Positions 18,119 through 26,702 are shown, counted from the stretch's first letter. The stretch: DNA of 64,000 nt from Collimonas fungivorans Ter331 (GCF_000221045.1 NC_015856.1:2810542-2874541), one strand, 5' to 3'. Program-made: numbers and translations. Notes: a model not told the origin generated them from the sequence alone.

Positions 18119-19129
18119 ATGCCTAAAGAACTCAATCTCGACATCGATCAGCCGCCGGACGACTATCCGGTCATGGTGCTGCTGGTCGACGACCAGGCCA
18201 TGGTGGGCGAAGCCGTCAGGCGCGCGCTGGCGAACCAGATCAACATCGATTTCCATTACTGCGCCCATCCCGATGAAGCGATCGAAGCCGCCCAGAAAAC
18301 CCGGCCCACGGTCATCCTGCAAGACCTGGTGATGCCCGGCATCGACGGCCTGACGCTGGTGCGCCAGTACCGCGCCAATCCGGCCACCCGCAACGTGCCT
18401 ATCATCGTGCTGTCGACCCGCGAAGATCCCGCGGTCAAGAGCGCGGCGTTTACCGCCGGCGCCAACGACTATCTGGTCAAGCTGCCCGACACCATAGAGC
18501 TGGTGGCGCGCATCCGCTACCATTCGCGCTCTTACGTCAACCTGCTGCAGCGCGACGAGGCCTATCGCGCGCTGCGCCAGAGCCAGCAGCAGCTGCTGGA
18601 AACCAACCTGGAGCTGCAGCGCCTGACCAATTCGGACGGCCTCACCGGGCTCGCCAACCGCCGTTATTTCGATGAATATTTCAGCGCCGAATGGAAGCGC
18701 GCCGAACGCGAGCAAAGCTCGCTGTCGCTGCTGATGATCGATGTCGACGATTTCAAGCTGTATAACGATACCTACGGCCATCTGGCCGGCGACACCGCGC
18801 TCAAGCAGGTGGCGGAAAGCATCGGCCACTTTGCAAGGCGCCCGACCGATCTCGCGGCGCGCATCGGCGGTGAGGAGTTTGTACTGGTGCTGCCGTCCAT
18901 GTCGCGCGAGCACATGGAGATCCAGGCCGACAAGCTGCAGGCGGCGGTGCATGCGCTGGGCATCGCTCATGCCTCATCCAGCAATGACGCCAGAGTCACG
19001 GTCAGCGTCGGTGGCGCCAGCATGGTGCCGCAGCGCGGCAGCTCGCAGGAAAAACTGGTGGAAGCGGCCGACCAGGCGCTGTATCGCGCCAAGCGCGGCG
19101 GCAAGAACCGGGTCGAGATCGCGCAGTAA
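18119..19129 (+). CDS. wspR: Diguanylate cyclase response regulator WspR
   Basis: A 336-residue output protein. The receiver (about 17-135) has acidic residues VDD at about 23-25 and phosphoacceptor Asp69 in VILQDLVMPG. A helical stalk follows (about 140-170), then a GGDEF domain. The active site is GGEEF at about 250-254, and an inhibitory site RPTD stands at about 241-244, five residues before it. It should therefore make cyclic-di-GMP when phosphorylated and be product-inhibited. It is the last gene of the operon, with a GGAG ribosome site, and is separated from wspF by a short tandem repeat. Confidence 0.93.
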   Translation: MPKELNLDIDQPPDDYPVMVLLVDDQAMVGEAVRRALANQINIDFHYCAHPDEAIEAAQKTRPTVILQDLVMPGIDGLTLVRQYRANPATRNVPIIVLSTREDPAVKSAAFTAGANDYLVKLPDTIELVARIRYHSRSYVNLLQRDEAYRALRQSQQQLLETNLELQRLTNSDGLTGLANRRYFDEYFSAEWKRAEREQSSLSLLMIDVDDFKLYNDTYGHLAGDTALKQVAESIGHFARRPTDLAARIGGEEFVLVLPSMSREHMEIQADKLQAAVHALGIAHASSSNDARVTVSVGGASMVPQRGSSQEKLVEAADQALYRAKRGGKNRVEIAQ

Positions 19130-19132
19130 GAC

Positions 19133-19161
19133 AAGCTTGCGGCGCGTTCCGGCCGCAGCTT
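19133..19161. terminator. Stem-loop between wspR and the PepSY gene
   Basis: AAGCTTGCGGC pairs with GCCGCAGCTT (one bulged base) around a short loop. It lies in the convergent gap and touches the stop codon of the minus-strand gene. There is no T-run on either strand, so the terminator role is only suggested by position. Confidence 0.35.
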
Positions 19162-20425
19162 ATTCGGCGACCGCCGTACGTCGCCTGCTTGCCTTCGGCA
19201 AAGCCAGTTGCGCCGCATGCCGCGCCGCCAGCATGCGTGCGCGGCGCTTGCGCGCCCAGATGATCACGCCGGTCGCGCTCAGCAAGGCCACTACCGCCCC
19301 CATCAAGGAAATCAGGATGCGTCCGGTAAGGCCAAGGATGCGTCCCGAATGCAAAGGAAACTGCGCCTGCATGAAAATGTCTCCGGCGCTGCCGCTGCCG
19401 GGGATCTTGGCGCCGGCAGCATGGCCGTCGGCGGCATCGTAATACAGCCAGCTGTTGCCCAGGCCGACATCGCCATGGTCGTTGCCGGCTTCGAAAAACC
19501 CGACGCCGTACAAACCGAAGGCGGAAGAATAGAATACCCCGCCGACCGGTACCATCCAGCCGCGGCGCTGTCCGTCCTCGCGCGCCAGTTGCGCTACCCG
19601 TTCGCGGCTGACCGCCGGTTCTGTCTTGGCAGCCAATGCCGGTGCGACCGGCTTGCGGCTGTCGAACGGATCCGGCGTCAGCGTCGAGAAGGTTTGCACG
19701 ATGGGACGCATCACCGGGTTATACAGGTTCATCGAAACCGAGGTCACCGCCAGCAACAGCAGCAACATCCAGAGCCAGACGCCGCCGGAGCGATGCAGGT
19801 CGAAATTGAACTTGTGCCCGCCCTGGCGCCAGCGGAATGCGAACGACTTGCGCCAGCTGCGCCAGTTGGGGAACGACAGCCACAAGGCGATGAAACAGTC
19901 CAGCACCCAGACGATGCCGATGAGACCCATCAGCCATACCCCCAGCTCGATGCCACCGACCTCGGGCAGATGCATGGTGTAGTGCAGCTTGTACAGGAAC
20001 GGCAGCAGGTTCTCGCGGCTGAGCGAGATGGCGCCCCACATGCGCTTGCCCTGTATCTCGGCGCTGACCGGATCGACCGCGACCTGGTTGAAGCCGAGGT
20101 CGTAGGGCTTGCCGCTGGCCGGATCGATGCGCCCTTCCACCATCATGCTGCTGGTATGCCCGGGTTCGCTTTCCGTCATCACGTAGGTGACGCGCAGGCG
20201 CGGATCCTGCGCTTCCACCCGGTTCGCCAGCTCCAGCCCTGGCAAGGCCTTGCCGGACAAGGGCTGGTCGGCGCTGTAGGCATGGAACAGCTGCGGATTA
20301 AGCCAGGCGTCGAGTTCATGATCCCAGGAAATGACGGCGCCGGTAGCGCCGGCGATGAACAGGAACACCGCAGCCGCCAGGCCGAACCAGCGATGCAGGA
20401 TGACCATGAAAGGACGTGTCGTCAT
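19160..20425 (-). CDS. PepSY-associated membrane protein (iron-uptake-linked)
   Basis: A 421-residue inner-membrane protein. It opens with the PepSY_TM signature VILHRWFGLAAAVFLFIAGA and has further membrane segments near 160-190 (LGVWLMGLIGIVWVLDCFIA), 225-245 (LWMLLLLLAVTSVSM) and 370-395. The HRWFG and LHYTMHL/DLHRSGG histidines are typical of this family, some members of which (FpvG/FoxB/PiuB-like) help reduce or release siderophore-bound iron in the periplasm. It starts eight bases after the TonB-dependent receptor gene, so the two form an iron-uptake operon, probably under Fur. Basic C-terminal tail. Confidence 0.85.
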   Translation of the reverse strand: MTTRPFMVILHRWFGLAAAVFLFIAGATGAVISWDHELDAWLNPQLFHAYSADQPLSGKALPGLELANRVEAQDPRLRVTYVMTESEPGHTSSMMVEGRIDPASGKPYDLGFNQVAVDPVSAEIQGKRMWGAISLSRENLLPFLYKLHYTMHLPEVGGIELGVWLMGLIGIVWVLDCFIALWLSFPNWRSWRKSFAFRWRQGGHKFNFDLHRSGGVWLWMLLLLLAVTSVSMNLYNPVMRPIVQTFSTLTPDPFDSRKPVAPALAAKTEPAVSRERVAQLAREDGQRRGWMVPVGGVFYSSAFGLYGVGFFEAGNDHGDVGLGNSWLYYDAADGHAAGAKIPGSGSAGDIFMQAQFPLHSGRILGLTGRILISLMGAVVALLSATGVIIWARKRRARMLAARHAAQLALPKASRRRTAVAE

Positions 20426-20433
20426 GATCGGCT

Positions 20434-22647
20434 TCAGTATTTCCAGTTAATCGCAACGCTGCCGTTGATCGGCTCGCCATAATAACCCTGGCTCGCATAC
20501 AGGCTGGAAATGTACTTTTTGTTGGTGAGGTTGTTGAGGTTGGCGGTGACGCTGACCTGCTTGCTGATGTCGTAGCGCGCCATCAGGTTGAGCAAGGCAT
20601 AACCTTGCTGCACCGTGGTGACGTTCTGGGTCGCGGTCAGCGCATCGGTGCGGCTGGTATTGCCTTGCCAGTTGACGCTGGCGCCTACTTTCAGCTGTTC
20701 CAGCTGCGGCAGCCGGTAGGTGGTGGCCAGCCGTACGGTCTTTTTCGGGACGTAGTTCTTGGCCGAATTGCCGTCCTGGTCCTTGATGGTCATCACGGTG
20801 TAGCCGAGGCTGCCCTGCAAACCCTTCGCCAGTTCGCCGGACAATTCCAGCTCCAGGCCTTCCGAATGGGCGTCGATGGCACGGTAATAGGCCTTGGCGC
20901 CGAGATAACCGGCCTGTTCCGCCGTGTTGTTCTGCTCCACCCTGAACAGGGCTGCCGATGCATTCAGCTTGCGGTTGAAAAATTCGCTCTTCAAGCCCAG
21001 CTCGTAGCTCTTGCCTTCGACCGGCTTGAGCGTGGCGCCGCTGATGTCGGTCTGGTACTGCGGATTGAAAATCTCGGTATAGCTGGCGTAAGCCGATACG
21101 TTGCGGTTCAGGTCGTACACCAGGCCGGCGTATGGCGTGGTGGAGCTGGCGCTGGTCTGTTGGCTGACGCCGTAGGCAATGCCGGCGGTGCTGGCGTCGG
21201 TGTAGTTGGCGCCAAGCAGCAGCTTGAGATTGTCGGCCAGGTTGAGGCGGGTTGCGCCGTACAGGGTCTTGCGCTTGCCGGTGTAGGAGCTCCCGTCGAT
21301 CGAGGCGTCGAAGCTCGGTTGCGGATAACTGCCGTCGAATGCGCCCGAGGCTGTCAGCGCGGCGCCGATTCCTTGTCCGTAATGGGAAATGTCGTCCAGC
21401 GTCGAACGCGACCAGCTGGCGCCGAAAGTCAGGTCGTGCTCGCGTCCGCCCAATGCATATTTGCCGCTGACATAACTGTCGACCACGGTCTGCCGGTTGT
21501 CGGAATTGTACAGCGACGGATAACTGAACAGGCCGGCGCCGCTAGCCCGGTCCGGCGTGCCGTAGACATAGAACAGCTTGCCGTCGGTGCTCAGCTTATT
21601 GTGGCTGAGGGTGGTTTTCCATTGCCAGTCGTTGCCGAAGCGATGGTTCAGTTCGGCGAAGGCGCGCTGCTCCTCCGAATTCCAGGACGACCAGCTGGCT
21701 GAGGTGCTGGTGCCGACGCCGTAACTGGTCGGCGTGCCGTCGGTGTAATATAGCGGCAAAGCGCCCCAGATGGCGCCCTTGCCGTCGTTTTTCTGGTAGC
21801 TGTAACCCAGGGTCAGCAAGGTGTCGTTGCTCAGGTCGGCTTCGATCACGCCGTAGAACACGTCCTTGCTGGGCTGGTAGCGGTCCAGGTAGGAGTTGCC
21901 GTCTTCATGGGCCACCACCACGCGCGCCGCCACGGTCTTGTCGCTGTTGAGCGCGCCCGAGACGTCGGCATCGATGCGGCGCGTATTCCAGGAACCGTAG
22001 CTGACGCCGGCGGCGGCCTGGAAATCGTAGGTCGGACGCTTGCGCACGAAGTTGACGGTAGCCGAAGGATTGCCGGTGGAAGAAGTCAGGCCATTGGCGC
22101 CGCGCACCACTTCGACGCGATCATACAAGGCGGTATCCAGGTCGCCGTCCTGCAGGCCGAAGGTGAGCGGGATGCCGACGCCGTCGAACTGGAAATTGGT
22201 GATGTCGAAACCGCGCGCGGTGTAGTAAGTGCGGTTGGTTTCCACTTTTTCGACGGAAACGCCGGTGGTGCCGGCCAGTACCCGGTCGACGTTGTCCAGC
22301 TTGAAATCATCCATCTTGGCGCGGGTGATCACCGATACCGACTGCGGCGTTTCGCGCAGCGACATGTCCATCTTGGTGGCGGAATTGCTCCTGCGCACGG
22401 TGTAGCTGCCGGTCTTCTCGGTCGGGGCTTGGTCGTTGCCCGCCGTGACCACGACTTCCGGCAGCGCGGCATCGTTGCCTGCGGCCGCCAGCTGCTGCGC
22501 CGCAGGTTGTGCTGAAGTCAACTGCGGCGCCATGGCCGACAGCGCCAGCGTTACCGCCAGGCTCATGACGCGAAGCGATGGCTTGACTGGCGCTGTGCGT
22601 GAAAGAATACCTGCCGACGGCGTCGTCGCGGCGCTATAAGTTGTCAT
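20434..22647 (-). CDS. TonB-dependent siderophore receptor (FhuE/FpvA-like)
   Basis: A 737-residue outer-membrane receptor. It has a long signal peptide (to about residue 46), a possible TonB box (EVVVTA), a plug domain (SLRETPQSVSVITRAKMDDF; RGFDITNFQFDGVGIP; RVEVVRGANGLTSSTGNPSA), and a beta-barrel with alternating strands ending in a terminal aromatic residue (INWKY). The plug sequence is closest to receptors for hydroxamate siderophores such as coprogen or rhodotorulic acid; the ligand is inferred only by resemblance. No siderophore synthesis genes are nearby, so it may take up siderophores from other microbes. A Fur-box-like palindrome lies upstream. Confidence 0.92.
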   Translation of the reverse strand: MTTYSAATTPSAGILSRTAPVKPSLRVMSLAVTLALSAMAPQLTSAQPAAQQLAAAGNDAALPEVVVTAGNDQAPTEKTGSYTVRRSNSATKMDMSLRETPQSVSVITRAKMDDFKLDNVDRVLAGTTGVSVEKVETNRTYYTARGFDITNFQFDGVGIPLTFGLQDGDLDTALYDRVEVVRGANGLTSSTGNPSATVNFVRKRPTYDFQAAAGVSYGSWNTRRIDADVSGALNSDKTVAARVVVAHEDGNSYLDRYQPSKDVFYGVIEADLSNDTLLTLGYSYQKNDGKGAIWGALPLYYTDGTPTSYGVGTSTSASWSSWNSEEQRAFAELNHRFGNDWQWKTTLSHNKLSTDGKLFYVYGTPDRASGAGLFSYPSLYNSDNRQTVVDSYVSGKYALGGREHDLTFGASWSRSTLDDISHYGQGIGAALTASGAFDGSYPQPSFDASIDGSSYTGKRKTLYGATRLNLADNLKLLLGANYTDASTAGIAYGVSQQTSASSTTPYAGLVYDLNRNVSAYASYTEIFNPQYQTDISGATLKPVEGKSYELGLKSEFFNRKLNASAALFRVEQNNTAEQAGYLGAKAYYRAIDAHSEGLELELSGELAKGLQGSLGYTVMTIKDQDGNSAKNYVPKKTVRLATTYRLPQLEQLKVGASVNWQGNTSRTDALTATQNVTTVQQGYALLNLMARYDISKQVSVTANLNNLTNKKYISSLYASQGYYGEPINGSVAINWKY

Positions 22648-22834
22648 TTACTACCCCTGAGTTGATTGCTTGTTTTTTGTTTTAGTGTGCTGCGGTTTTG
22701 ATGGAGAACAACAGTGCCGGAAACACAGGAAACCCTCTTCGCGAGAGCCTGCGCCATGCCGCGGCTGGCGCGGGATGGGAGGCACGGATCCGGAAGAATG
22801 GTGTTTAAAGCAGAGAAATTCTTCAAAAGAAGAA

Positions 22835-22861
22835 TGATAATGCGAACGATTGCTATTATCA
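22835..22861. promoter_or_regulatory. Fur-box-like palindrome upstream of the siderophore receptor
   Basis: TGATAAT and ATTATCA flank GCGAACGATTGCT, giving a 27-base dyad with the GATAAT half-sites of Fur operators. It lies about 190 bases before the receptor start in an AT-rich stretch, so it fits iron control of receptor and PepSY gene. Confidence 0.6.
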
Positions 22862-22950
22862 ATCAAATATTTGGGGGATTTACATAAGGAAATAACTGCG
22901 CGTGGAATCCGCGGCGAACCGGCGATCGGCCGTCCACACTGGCCGTCCAC

Positions 22951-22984
22951 AAATGAAAACGGATGCATGCCAGGCATGCATCCG
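22951..22984 (-). terminator. Rho-independent terminator of the cation-efflux gene
   Basis: On the minus strand CGGATGCATGCC pairs perfectly with GGCATGCATCCG around one base (22960-22984), followed by TTTTCATTT. It lies about 22 bases after the stop codon of the efflux gene. The palindrome is unusually perfect. Confidence 0.8.
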
Positions 22985-23006
22985 TGTGGTTTACATCAAT
23001 GTCGCC

Positions 23007-23936
23007 TCAGGCATGCACGTGTACCTCCTCAGGCGCACTGTAATTGCAGCCGTCCTCGGTATGGGCGCAGGGACTGAGCTCGAACTGCAGCGTGGTGTGA
23101 TACACCGCAAACTGCGACGCCAGGACTTCCTTCAGCACCGGCAGCAATTGTTCCGCCGGATAAGCCGGGTCGTACACCACATGCGCGGTCAGGCTGGCCT
23201 TGCCGCTGGTGACCGCCCATAAGTGGAAATCATGCACGCTCACCACCCCTGGCACCGCGCGCAGCGCGCCCTGCACCTGTTCGATGTCCATCCCTTCCGG
23301 TACCCCTTCCAGCAGGATATTGATGCTCTCCTTGAGCAGGATCCAGGTGCGCGGCAAGACCCAGAAGCCGATCAACACCGCAATCAGCGAATCGACCCAT
23401 TCCCAGCCGGTATAGCGGATCACCAGCGCGCCGACAATCACGCCGACCGAACCCAGCATGTCGCTCCAGACTTCCAGGTAGGCTCCCTTGACGTTCAGGC
23501 TGGCGTCCTTGCCGCCGCTCAGCAGGCGCATGCTGACCAGGTTGACGAGCAGGCCGAAGACGGCGATCACCAGCATGCCGGTCGACTGGATTTCAGCCGG
23601 ACTGCGGAAACGCTGGTAGGCCTCGTACAGGATGTACATCGCCACCAGGAACAACAAGACGGCGTTGAATGCTGCAGCCAGGATCTCGAAACGGTGGTAG
23701 CCAAAGGTACGCTTGGCGTCCGGCGCCCTCCTGGCGATGCGGATCGCCGCCAGCGCAATCGCCAGCGCCATGGTATCGGTCAGCATGTGCGCTGCGTCCG
23801 AGATCAGCGCCAGGCTGCCGGTGATCAGGCCGCCGATCACTTCGACCACCAGGAAGGTCGAAGTCAGTCCTAAGGCGATCCAGATGTATTTTTCGTTCTG
23901 GCTGGTGGGTAAGGCGTGCGAGTGGCCTGCGCTCAT
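23007..23936 (-). CDS. Cation diffusion facilitator family metal exporter (CzcD/ZitB-like)
   Basis: A 309-residue transporter with six membrane segments. It carries the two metal-site motifs of the family: SDAAHMLTD in TM2 (HxxxD) and LEVWSDMLGSVG in TM5. The cytoplasmic C-terminal domain includes VVSVHDFHLWAV and TAHVVYD, which bind metal and mediate dimerisation. The N-terminus (SAGHSHA) and extreme C-terminus (EVHVHA) add His residues. It should export Zn2+, Co2+ or Cd2+ in exchange for protons. It has its own terminator and a GGA-type ribosome site, so it is probably monocistronic. Confidence 0.92.
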   Translation of the reverse strand: MSAGHSHALPTSQNEKYIWIALGLTSTFLVVEVIGGLITGSLALISDAAHMLTDTMALAIALAAIRIARRAPDAKRTFGYHRFEILAAAFNAVLLFLVAMYILYEAYQRFRSPAEIQSTGMLVIAVFGLLVNLVSMRLLSGGKDASLNVKGAYLEVWSDMLGSVGVIVGALVIRYTGWEWVDSLIAVLIGFWVLPRTWILLKESINILLEGVPEGMDIEQVQGALRAVPGVVSVHDFHLWAVTSGKASLTAHVVYDPAYPAEQLLPVLKEVLASQFAVYHTTLQFELSPCAHTEDGCNYSAPEEVHVHA

Positions 23937-23972
23937 GATTGTCCTTGGGTTAAGTGAGGCTAATGTACCGCC

Positions 23973-24245
23973 TTATTGCGGCACGCCGCAATTGCCGCAG
24001 AATTTTGCACCTGCGACCTTGGCAATGCCGCAACCGCTGCAACCCGGCGCTTGCAGGGAATTGCCGCACTGCTGGCAAAAACGTGCGCCGGCGACATTGC
24101 CGGCATTGCATTTCAGGCAATTATTCTGGGCGGGTGCGGCCGCACCCCAGGTATTCTGCTGGGCGCCGCCGTGCTTGCCGCGGTATGGCGCATTGTGGCC
24201 GCCGCCATGGTGTCCTAGGCCCAGCAGGTTTTTGAAAAAGCTCAT
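23973..24245 (-). CDS. Small double zinc-ribbon protein
   Basis: A 90-residue protein with a Gly/His-rich N-terminal half (LGHHGGGHNAPYRGKHGG) and two zinc ribbons: CLKCNAG...FCQQCGNS and CSGCGIA...FCGNCGVP. Each provides four Cys ligands. Such DZANK-like ribbons mediate protein or nucleic-acid contacts; no function can be named. A strong AAAGGAG ribosome site precedes its start. Confidence 0.8.
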   Translation of the reverse strand: MSFFKNLLGLGHHGGGHNAPYRGKHGGAQQNTWGAAAPAQNNCLKCNAGNVAGARFCQQCGNSLQAPGCSGCGIAKVAGAKFCGNCGVPQ

Positions 24246-24327
24246 TTTCTACTCCTTTGCGGTTGTACTTACGTTTGCATGGCTCCATTTAAAACCCTGT
24301 AGTAACTATAGGGTCAAGCAAATACAT

Positions 24328-24354
24328 AAAAAAATCCGCAAGAAAGAAAGCGGA
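24328..24354 (-). terminator. Terminator-like hairpin with no matching upstream gene
   Basis: Read on the minus strand, TCCGC pairs with GCGGA around a 10-base loop and is followed by seven T. The next minus-strand gene upstream is over 2 kb away, so this may be fortuitous, stop antisense transcription, or end a small RNA. Confidence 0.25.
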
Positions 24355-24401
24355 CTACACTATTGCTTGCTTTCCCCTATAACCTGCACGAAGGAAAACA
24401 C

Positions 24402-24845
24402 ATGACTACCCTACTAAAAAATGTAAAGCCATCGTTGTTCGCTTCTGTTGCACTGGCCCTGCTGCTTGCGGCGTGTTCGACAATGTCCGCCGATACCAAC
24501 CATAGCAGCGAAGTAACCCTGGACGGCGCCCATGAAGTGCCGGCCAACGGCTCGAGCGCAAGCGGCGCCGGCACCATCGTGGTCAAGGCCGACAAATCGG
24601 TCAGCGGCAGCGTCACCACCCGCGGCATACAAGGGAAAGTGGCGCATATCCATGAAGGCGCGCTGGGCAAGAACGGCCCCGTCCTGGTGGGCCTGACCAA
24701 GACCGGCGACAACATGTGGTCGGTGCCGGACGGCACCAAGTTCACCGATGCCCAGTACGCCAGCTACATGGCGGGCAACCTGTATATCAACGTCCACAGC
24801 GCCACCAATCCCGGCGGCGAAATCCGCGGCCAGCTGCTGCCCTGA
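24402..24845 (+). CDS. CHRD domain lipoprotein
   Basis: A 147-residue protein starting at the ATG after GAAGGAAAA. It has a lipoprotein signal peptide (LALLLAAC, Cys about 25) and then a CHRD fold (VTLDGAHEVPANGSSASGAG; VAHIHEGALGKNGPVLVGLT; YINVHSATNPGGEIRGQLLP), first described in chordin. The HIHEG and NVHSATNPGGEIRGQ strings are the conserved signature. In bacteria the domain is found in secreted or outer-membrane proteins of unknown function. It is followed by a long inverted repeat. Confidence 0.9.
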   Translation: MTTLLKNVKPSLFASVALALLLAACSTMSADTNHSSEVTLDGAHEVPANGSSASGAGTIVVKADKSVSGSVTTRGIQGKVAHIHEGALGKNGPVLVGLTKTGDNMWSVPDGTKFTDAQYASYMAGNLYINVHSATNPGGEIRGQLLP

Positions 24846-24857
24846 GCAGGACGCCAG

Positions 24858-24897
24858 CAGCCGCCATGCACGCAGCGCAAGCCGGCCATGGCGGCTG
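24858..24897. repeat. Inverted repeat after the CHRD gene
   Basis: CAGCCGCCATG pairs with CATGGCGGCTG (11 of 11) around an 18-base loop. No T-run follows, so it may be a factor-dependent terminator aid or an RNA-stability hairpin for the CHRD message. Confidence 0.55.
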
Positions 24898-24918
24898 ACA
24901 TGAAACCTTAAGCAGCTT

Positions 24919-25524
24919 ATGCATCCAACCATCCGGATTTTCGGCGCCTTCTTCTTGGCCATCGCGCTTGCCAGCGGCGTTCTGTATGCGATCGACCATT
25001 CGCTCGGCAACGGCAAGAGCGTCGAGCAGCCGGCAAAAACAGTGGCCGCCGCGCCGCTGGCAGGCAATCCCGCGCCACTCGCTACGCCGGCATTGGCGCC
25101 GCCGGCAGCCAGCGACACTGCTCCGCCGCCGGCCGCCCCGCTCTCTGCCGACAATACCGGCGCCATCGCCAAATGCAGCATAGACGGCAAGATCGTCTAT
25201 ACCGACAAAGGCTGTCCGCAAGGCAGCAAGGCAAAGTCCTTGCAAATCACCGACAACGCCGTCATCCCCGGCGTCGACCAGGCGACCATCGAACGCACGC
25301 TGCGCCAGCCACTGCCTCCGCTGGCCCAGGCAGCGCCGCCCGCGGCCGTCATCGAGCCGGTGACCACGATCGGCACCGAGCCCGGCGTCAACTGCCCGGC
25401 GCTTGGACGGCGCCTTGCATGGCTGGGCGACATGGGACACCGCCGGCAACCGCCGCACATACGCGACCGCATGCGGCGCGAACGCGACGAACTGCAGACC
25501 AGGTGGTTCTGGGCCCATTGCTAG
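24919..25524 (+). CDS. DUF4124-like protein with N-terminal membrane anchor
   Basis: A 201-residue protein. One N-terminal hydrophobic segment (FGAFFLAIALASGVLYAI) is followed by a Pro/Ala-rich linker (about 35-88) and then the short KCSIDGKIVYTDKGCPQGSK motif. The last matches DUF4124, a small domain with two Cys common in envelope proteins of beta- and gammaproteobacteria. The C-terminal 60 residues are basic and aromatic (MGHRRQPPHIRDRMRRERDE). Function unknown; probably periplasmic and membrane-anchored. Confidence 0.65.
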   Translation: MHPTIRIFGAFFLAIALASGVLYAIDHSLGNGKSVEQPAKTVAAAPLAGNPAPLATPALAPPAASDTAPPPAAPLSADNTGAIAKCSIDGKIVYTDKGCPQGSKAKSLQITDNAVIPGVDQATIERTLRQPLPPLAQAAPPAAVIEPVTTIGTEPGVNCPALGRRLAWLGDMGHRRQPPHIRDRMRRERDELQTRWFWAHC

Positions 25525-25548
25525 TCCGGCGGTCCTTGTCCGGCAAAG

Positions 25549-26691
25549 ATGCTTGATATGCAAGCAGTTATTGATGCATCATTCGAGCCCATGACCCGAA
25601 CCGAAAAATATCAATGCTGCATGGTGATGGCGGGCGGCGGCTTCCGCTTCGGCTACTACCTCGGCATGTACGCCGCGGCAGTCGAAACAGGCAACCGGCC
25701 GGACCTGCTGCTGGCCAGCTGCGGCGGCTCGATCGCCGCCGCCGTGATCCAGGCGCTGCCGGACGATGCGCAGCGCAAGGCCTGGATCAGCTCGCCGGCC
25801 ATGTACCAGTTCCTGTGCGGCTTGCAATCGACACCCAAGGCGGCCATCGGCCGCTCGTTCATCCATGCGGTCAAACGCCGCCTGACCGCCAGCCGCGCCG
25901 CGCTCATCCCGGACCTGTTCAACGATTATTTCTTCGACATCCCGCCGCAATTGCCGCTGCCGCCGCTGCAGGCGCAAGCGCAAGACCTGCCTGCGGTCGC
26001 CATCGTCGGCGGCAAAATGCTGTTTTCCAAGGACCAGGTGGGACAGCCCAGGGCCGGCCGCAAGCTGTTTGCCGAGACCGTGTTCTGCGATCCGCGCACG
26101 GCAGCGCTGCTGGACAGCATGCCCTCGCCCATGAGCGATCCGATGTGGGGCGACAACGCCATCGCGCCGCAATTGCTGACCGACGTCCAGATGCCGATCG
26201 GCGACGCCGTGCGGATTTCGATTTCCGACATGTTTTATTTTCCCTGCCACTCGCACCAGGGCGGGCACTATACCGGCGGCGTGGTCGACCTGTTTCCCAT
26301 CGAGCTGGCGAAAAAACTGGCGCAGCGGGTGGTGATGGAATTGAAGGCGCCGTTCAGCCAGGCGCTGGCGATCCCAGCCTGGCGCGCGGTGCTGGGCGTG
26401 GACGGCAACCAGCGCCTGCGCCACGTGCACAGCCAGCATGCCGACGTCTGGATCGATGCCTCGGATGTGGAAAGCGTATTCCACAAGCGCGGCATGCAGC
26501 AGAAACTGTCGTGGCCGAAAAACCGCCTGCGCCTGCTGATGCCGGCCCGCCATGAAACTTACCTGGAACATGTGGAAGCGCAATGGCAGTATGGCTATCA
26601 GCGCGGGCTGGAAGCCTTTGGCCAGCCTGGTCCTAATTACAAGCAGCACATGCGTCACGCCACCAGGCATAACAAGGCCTCGCCAGGTTAG
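25549..26691 (+). CDS. Divergent patatin-like phospholipase with Cys at the nucleophile position
   Basis: The 380-residue protein has the patatin oxyanion loop MAGGGFRFGYYLGMYAAAVE (about 25-44) and, 22 residues on, PDLLLASCGGSIAAAV. Aligned with the usual GTSAGA, the catalytic Ser is Cys at about residue 58 and the first Gly is Ala. The later DGG motif reads HYTGGVVDLFPI, with Thr in place of the catalytic Asp. So the fold is patatin but both dyad residues differ, and hydrolase activity is uncertain. No signal peptide is visible. It starts 24 bases after the DUF4124-like gene. The nearer upstream start has only a weak ribosome site. Confidence 0.75.
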   Translation: MLDMQAVIDASFEPMTRTEKYQCCMVMAGGGFRFGYYLGMYAAAVETGNRPDLLLASCGGSIAAAVIQALPDDAQRKAWISSPAMYQFLCGLQSTPKAAIGRSFIHAVKRRLTASRAALIPDLFNDYFFDIPPQLPLPPLQAQAQDLPAVAIVGGKMLFSKDQVGQPRAGRKLFAETVFCDPRTAALLDSMPSPMSDPMWGDNAIAPQLLTDVQMPIGDAVRISISDMFYFPCHSHQGGHYTGGVVDLFPIELAKKLAQRVVMELKAPFSQALAIPAWRAVLGVDGNQRLRHVHSQHADVWIDASDVESVFHKRGMQQKLSWPKNRLRLLMPARHETYLEHVEAQWQYGYQRGLEAFGQPGPNYKQHMRHATRHNKASPG

Positions 26692-26702
26692 GCCCCAGCC
26701 TC

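Larger units (their letters stand above)
22648..23006. other. Intergenic region between siderophore receptor and cation-efflux gene
   Basis: About 360 bases with no gene. It holds the Fur-like site, the leader of the receptor gene (AGGGG ribosome site just before its ATG), a direct repeat of GGCCGTCCAC near 22929-22950, and the terminator of the cation-efflux gene. Confidence 0.6.

Noticed and set aside
18990-19160. Possible additional small gene between wspR and the PepSY gene
   Set aside because: Only 30 bases lie between the two stop codons, filled by a stem-loop.
20605-21702. A 365-codon frame antisense to the siderophore receptor
   Set aside because: No family resemblance and fully covered by a receptor frame with plug and barrel motifs.
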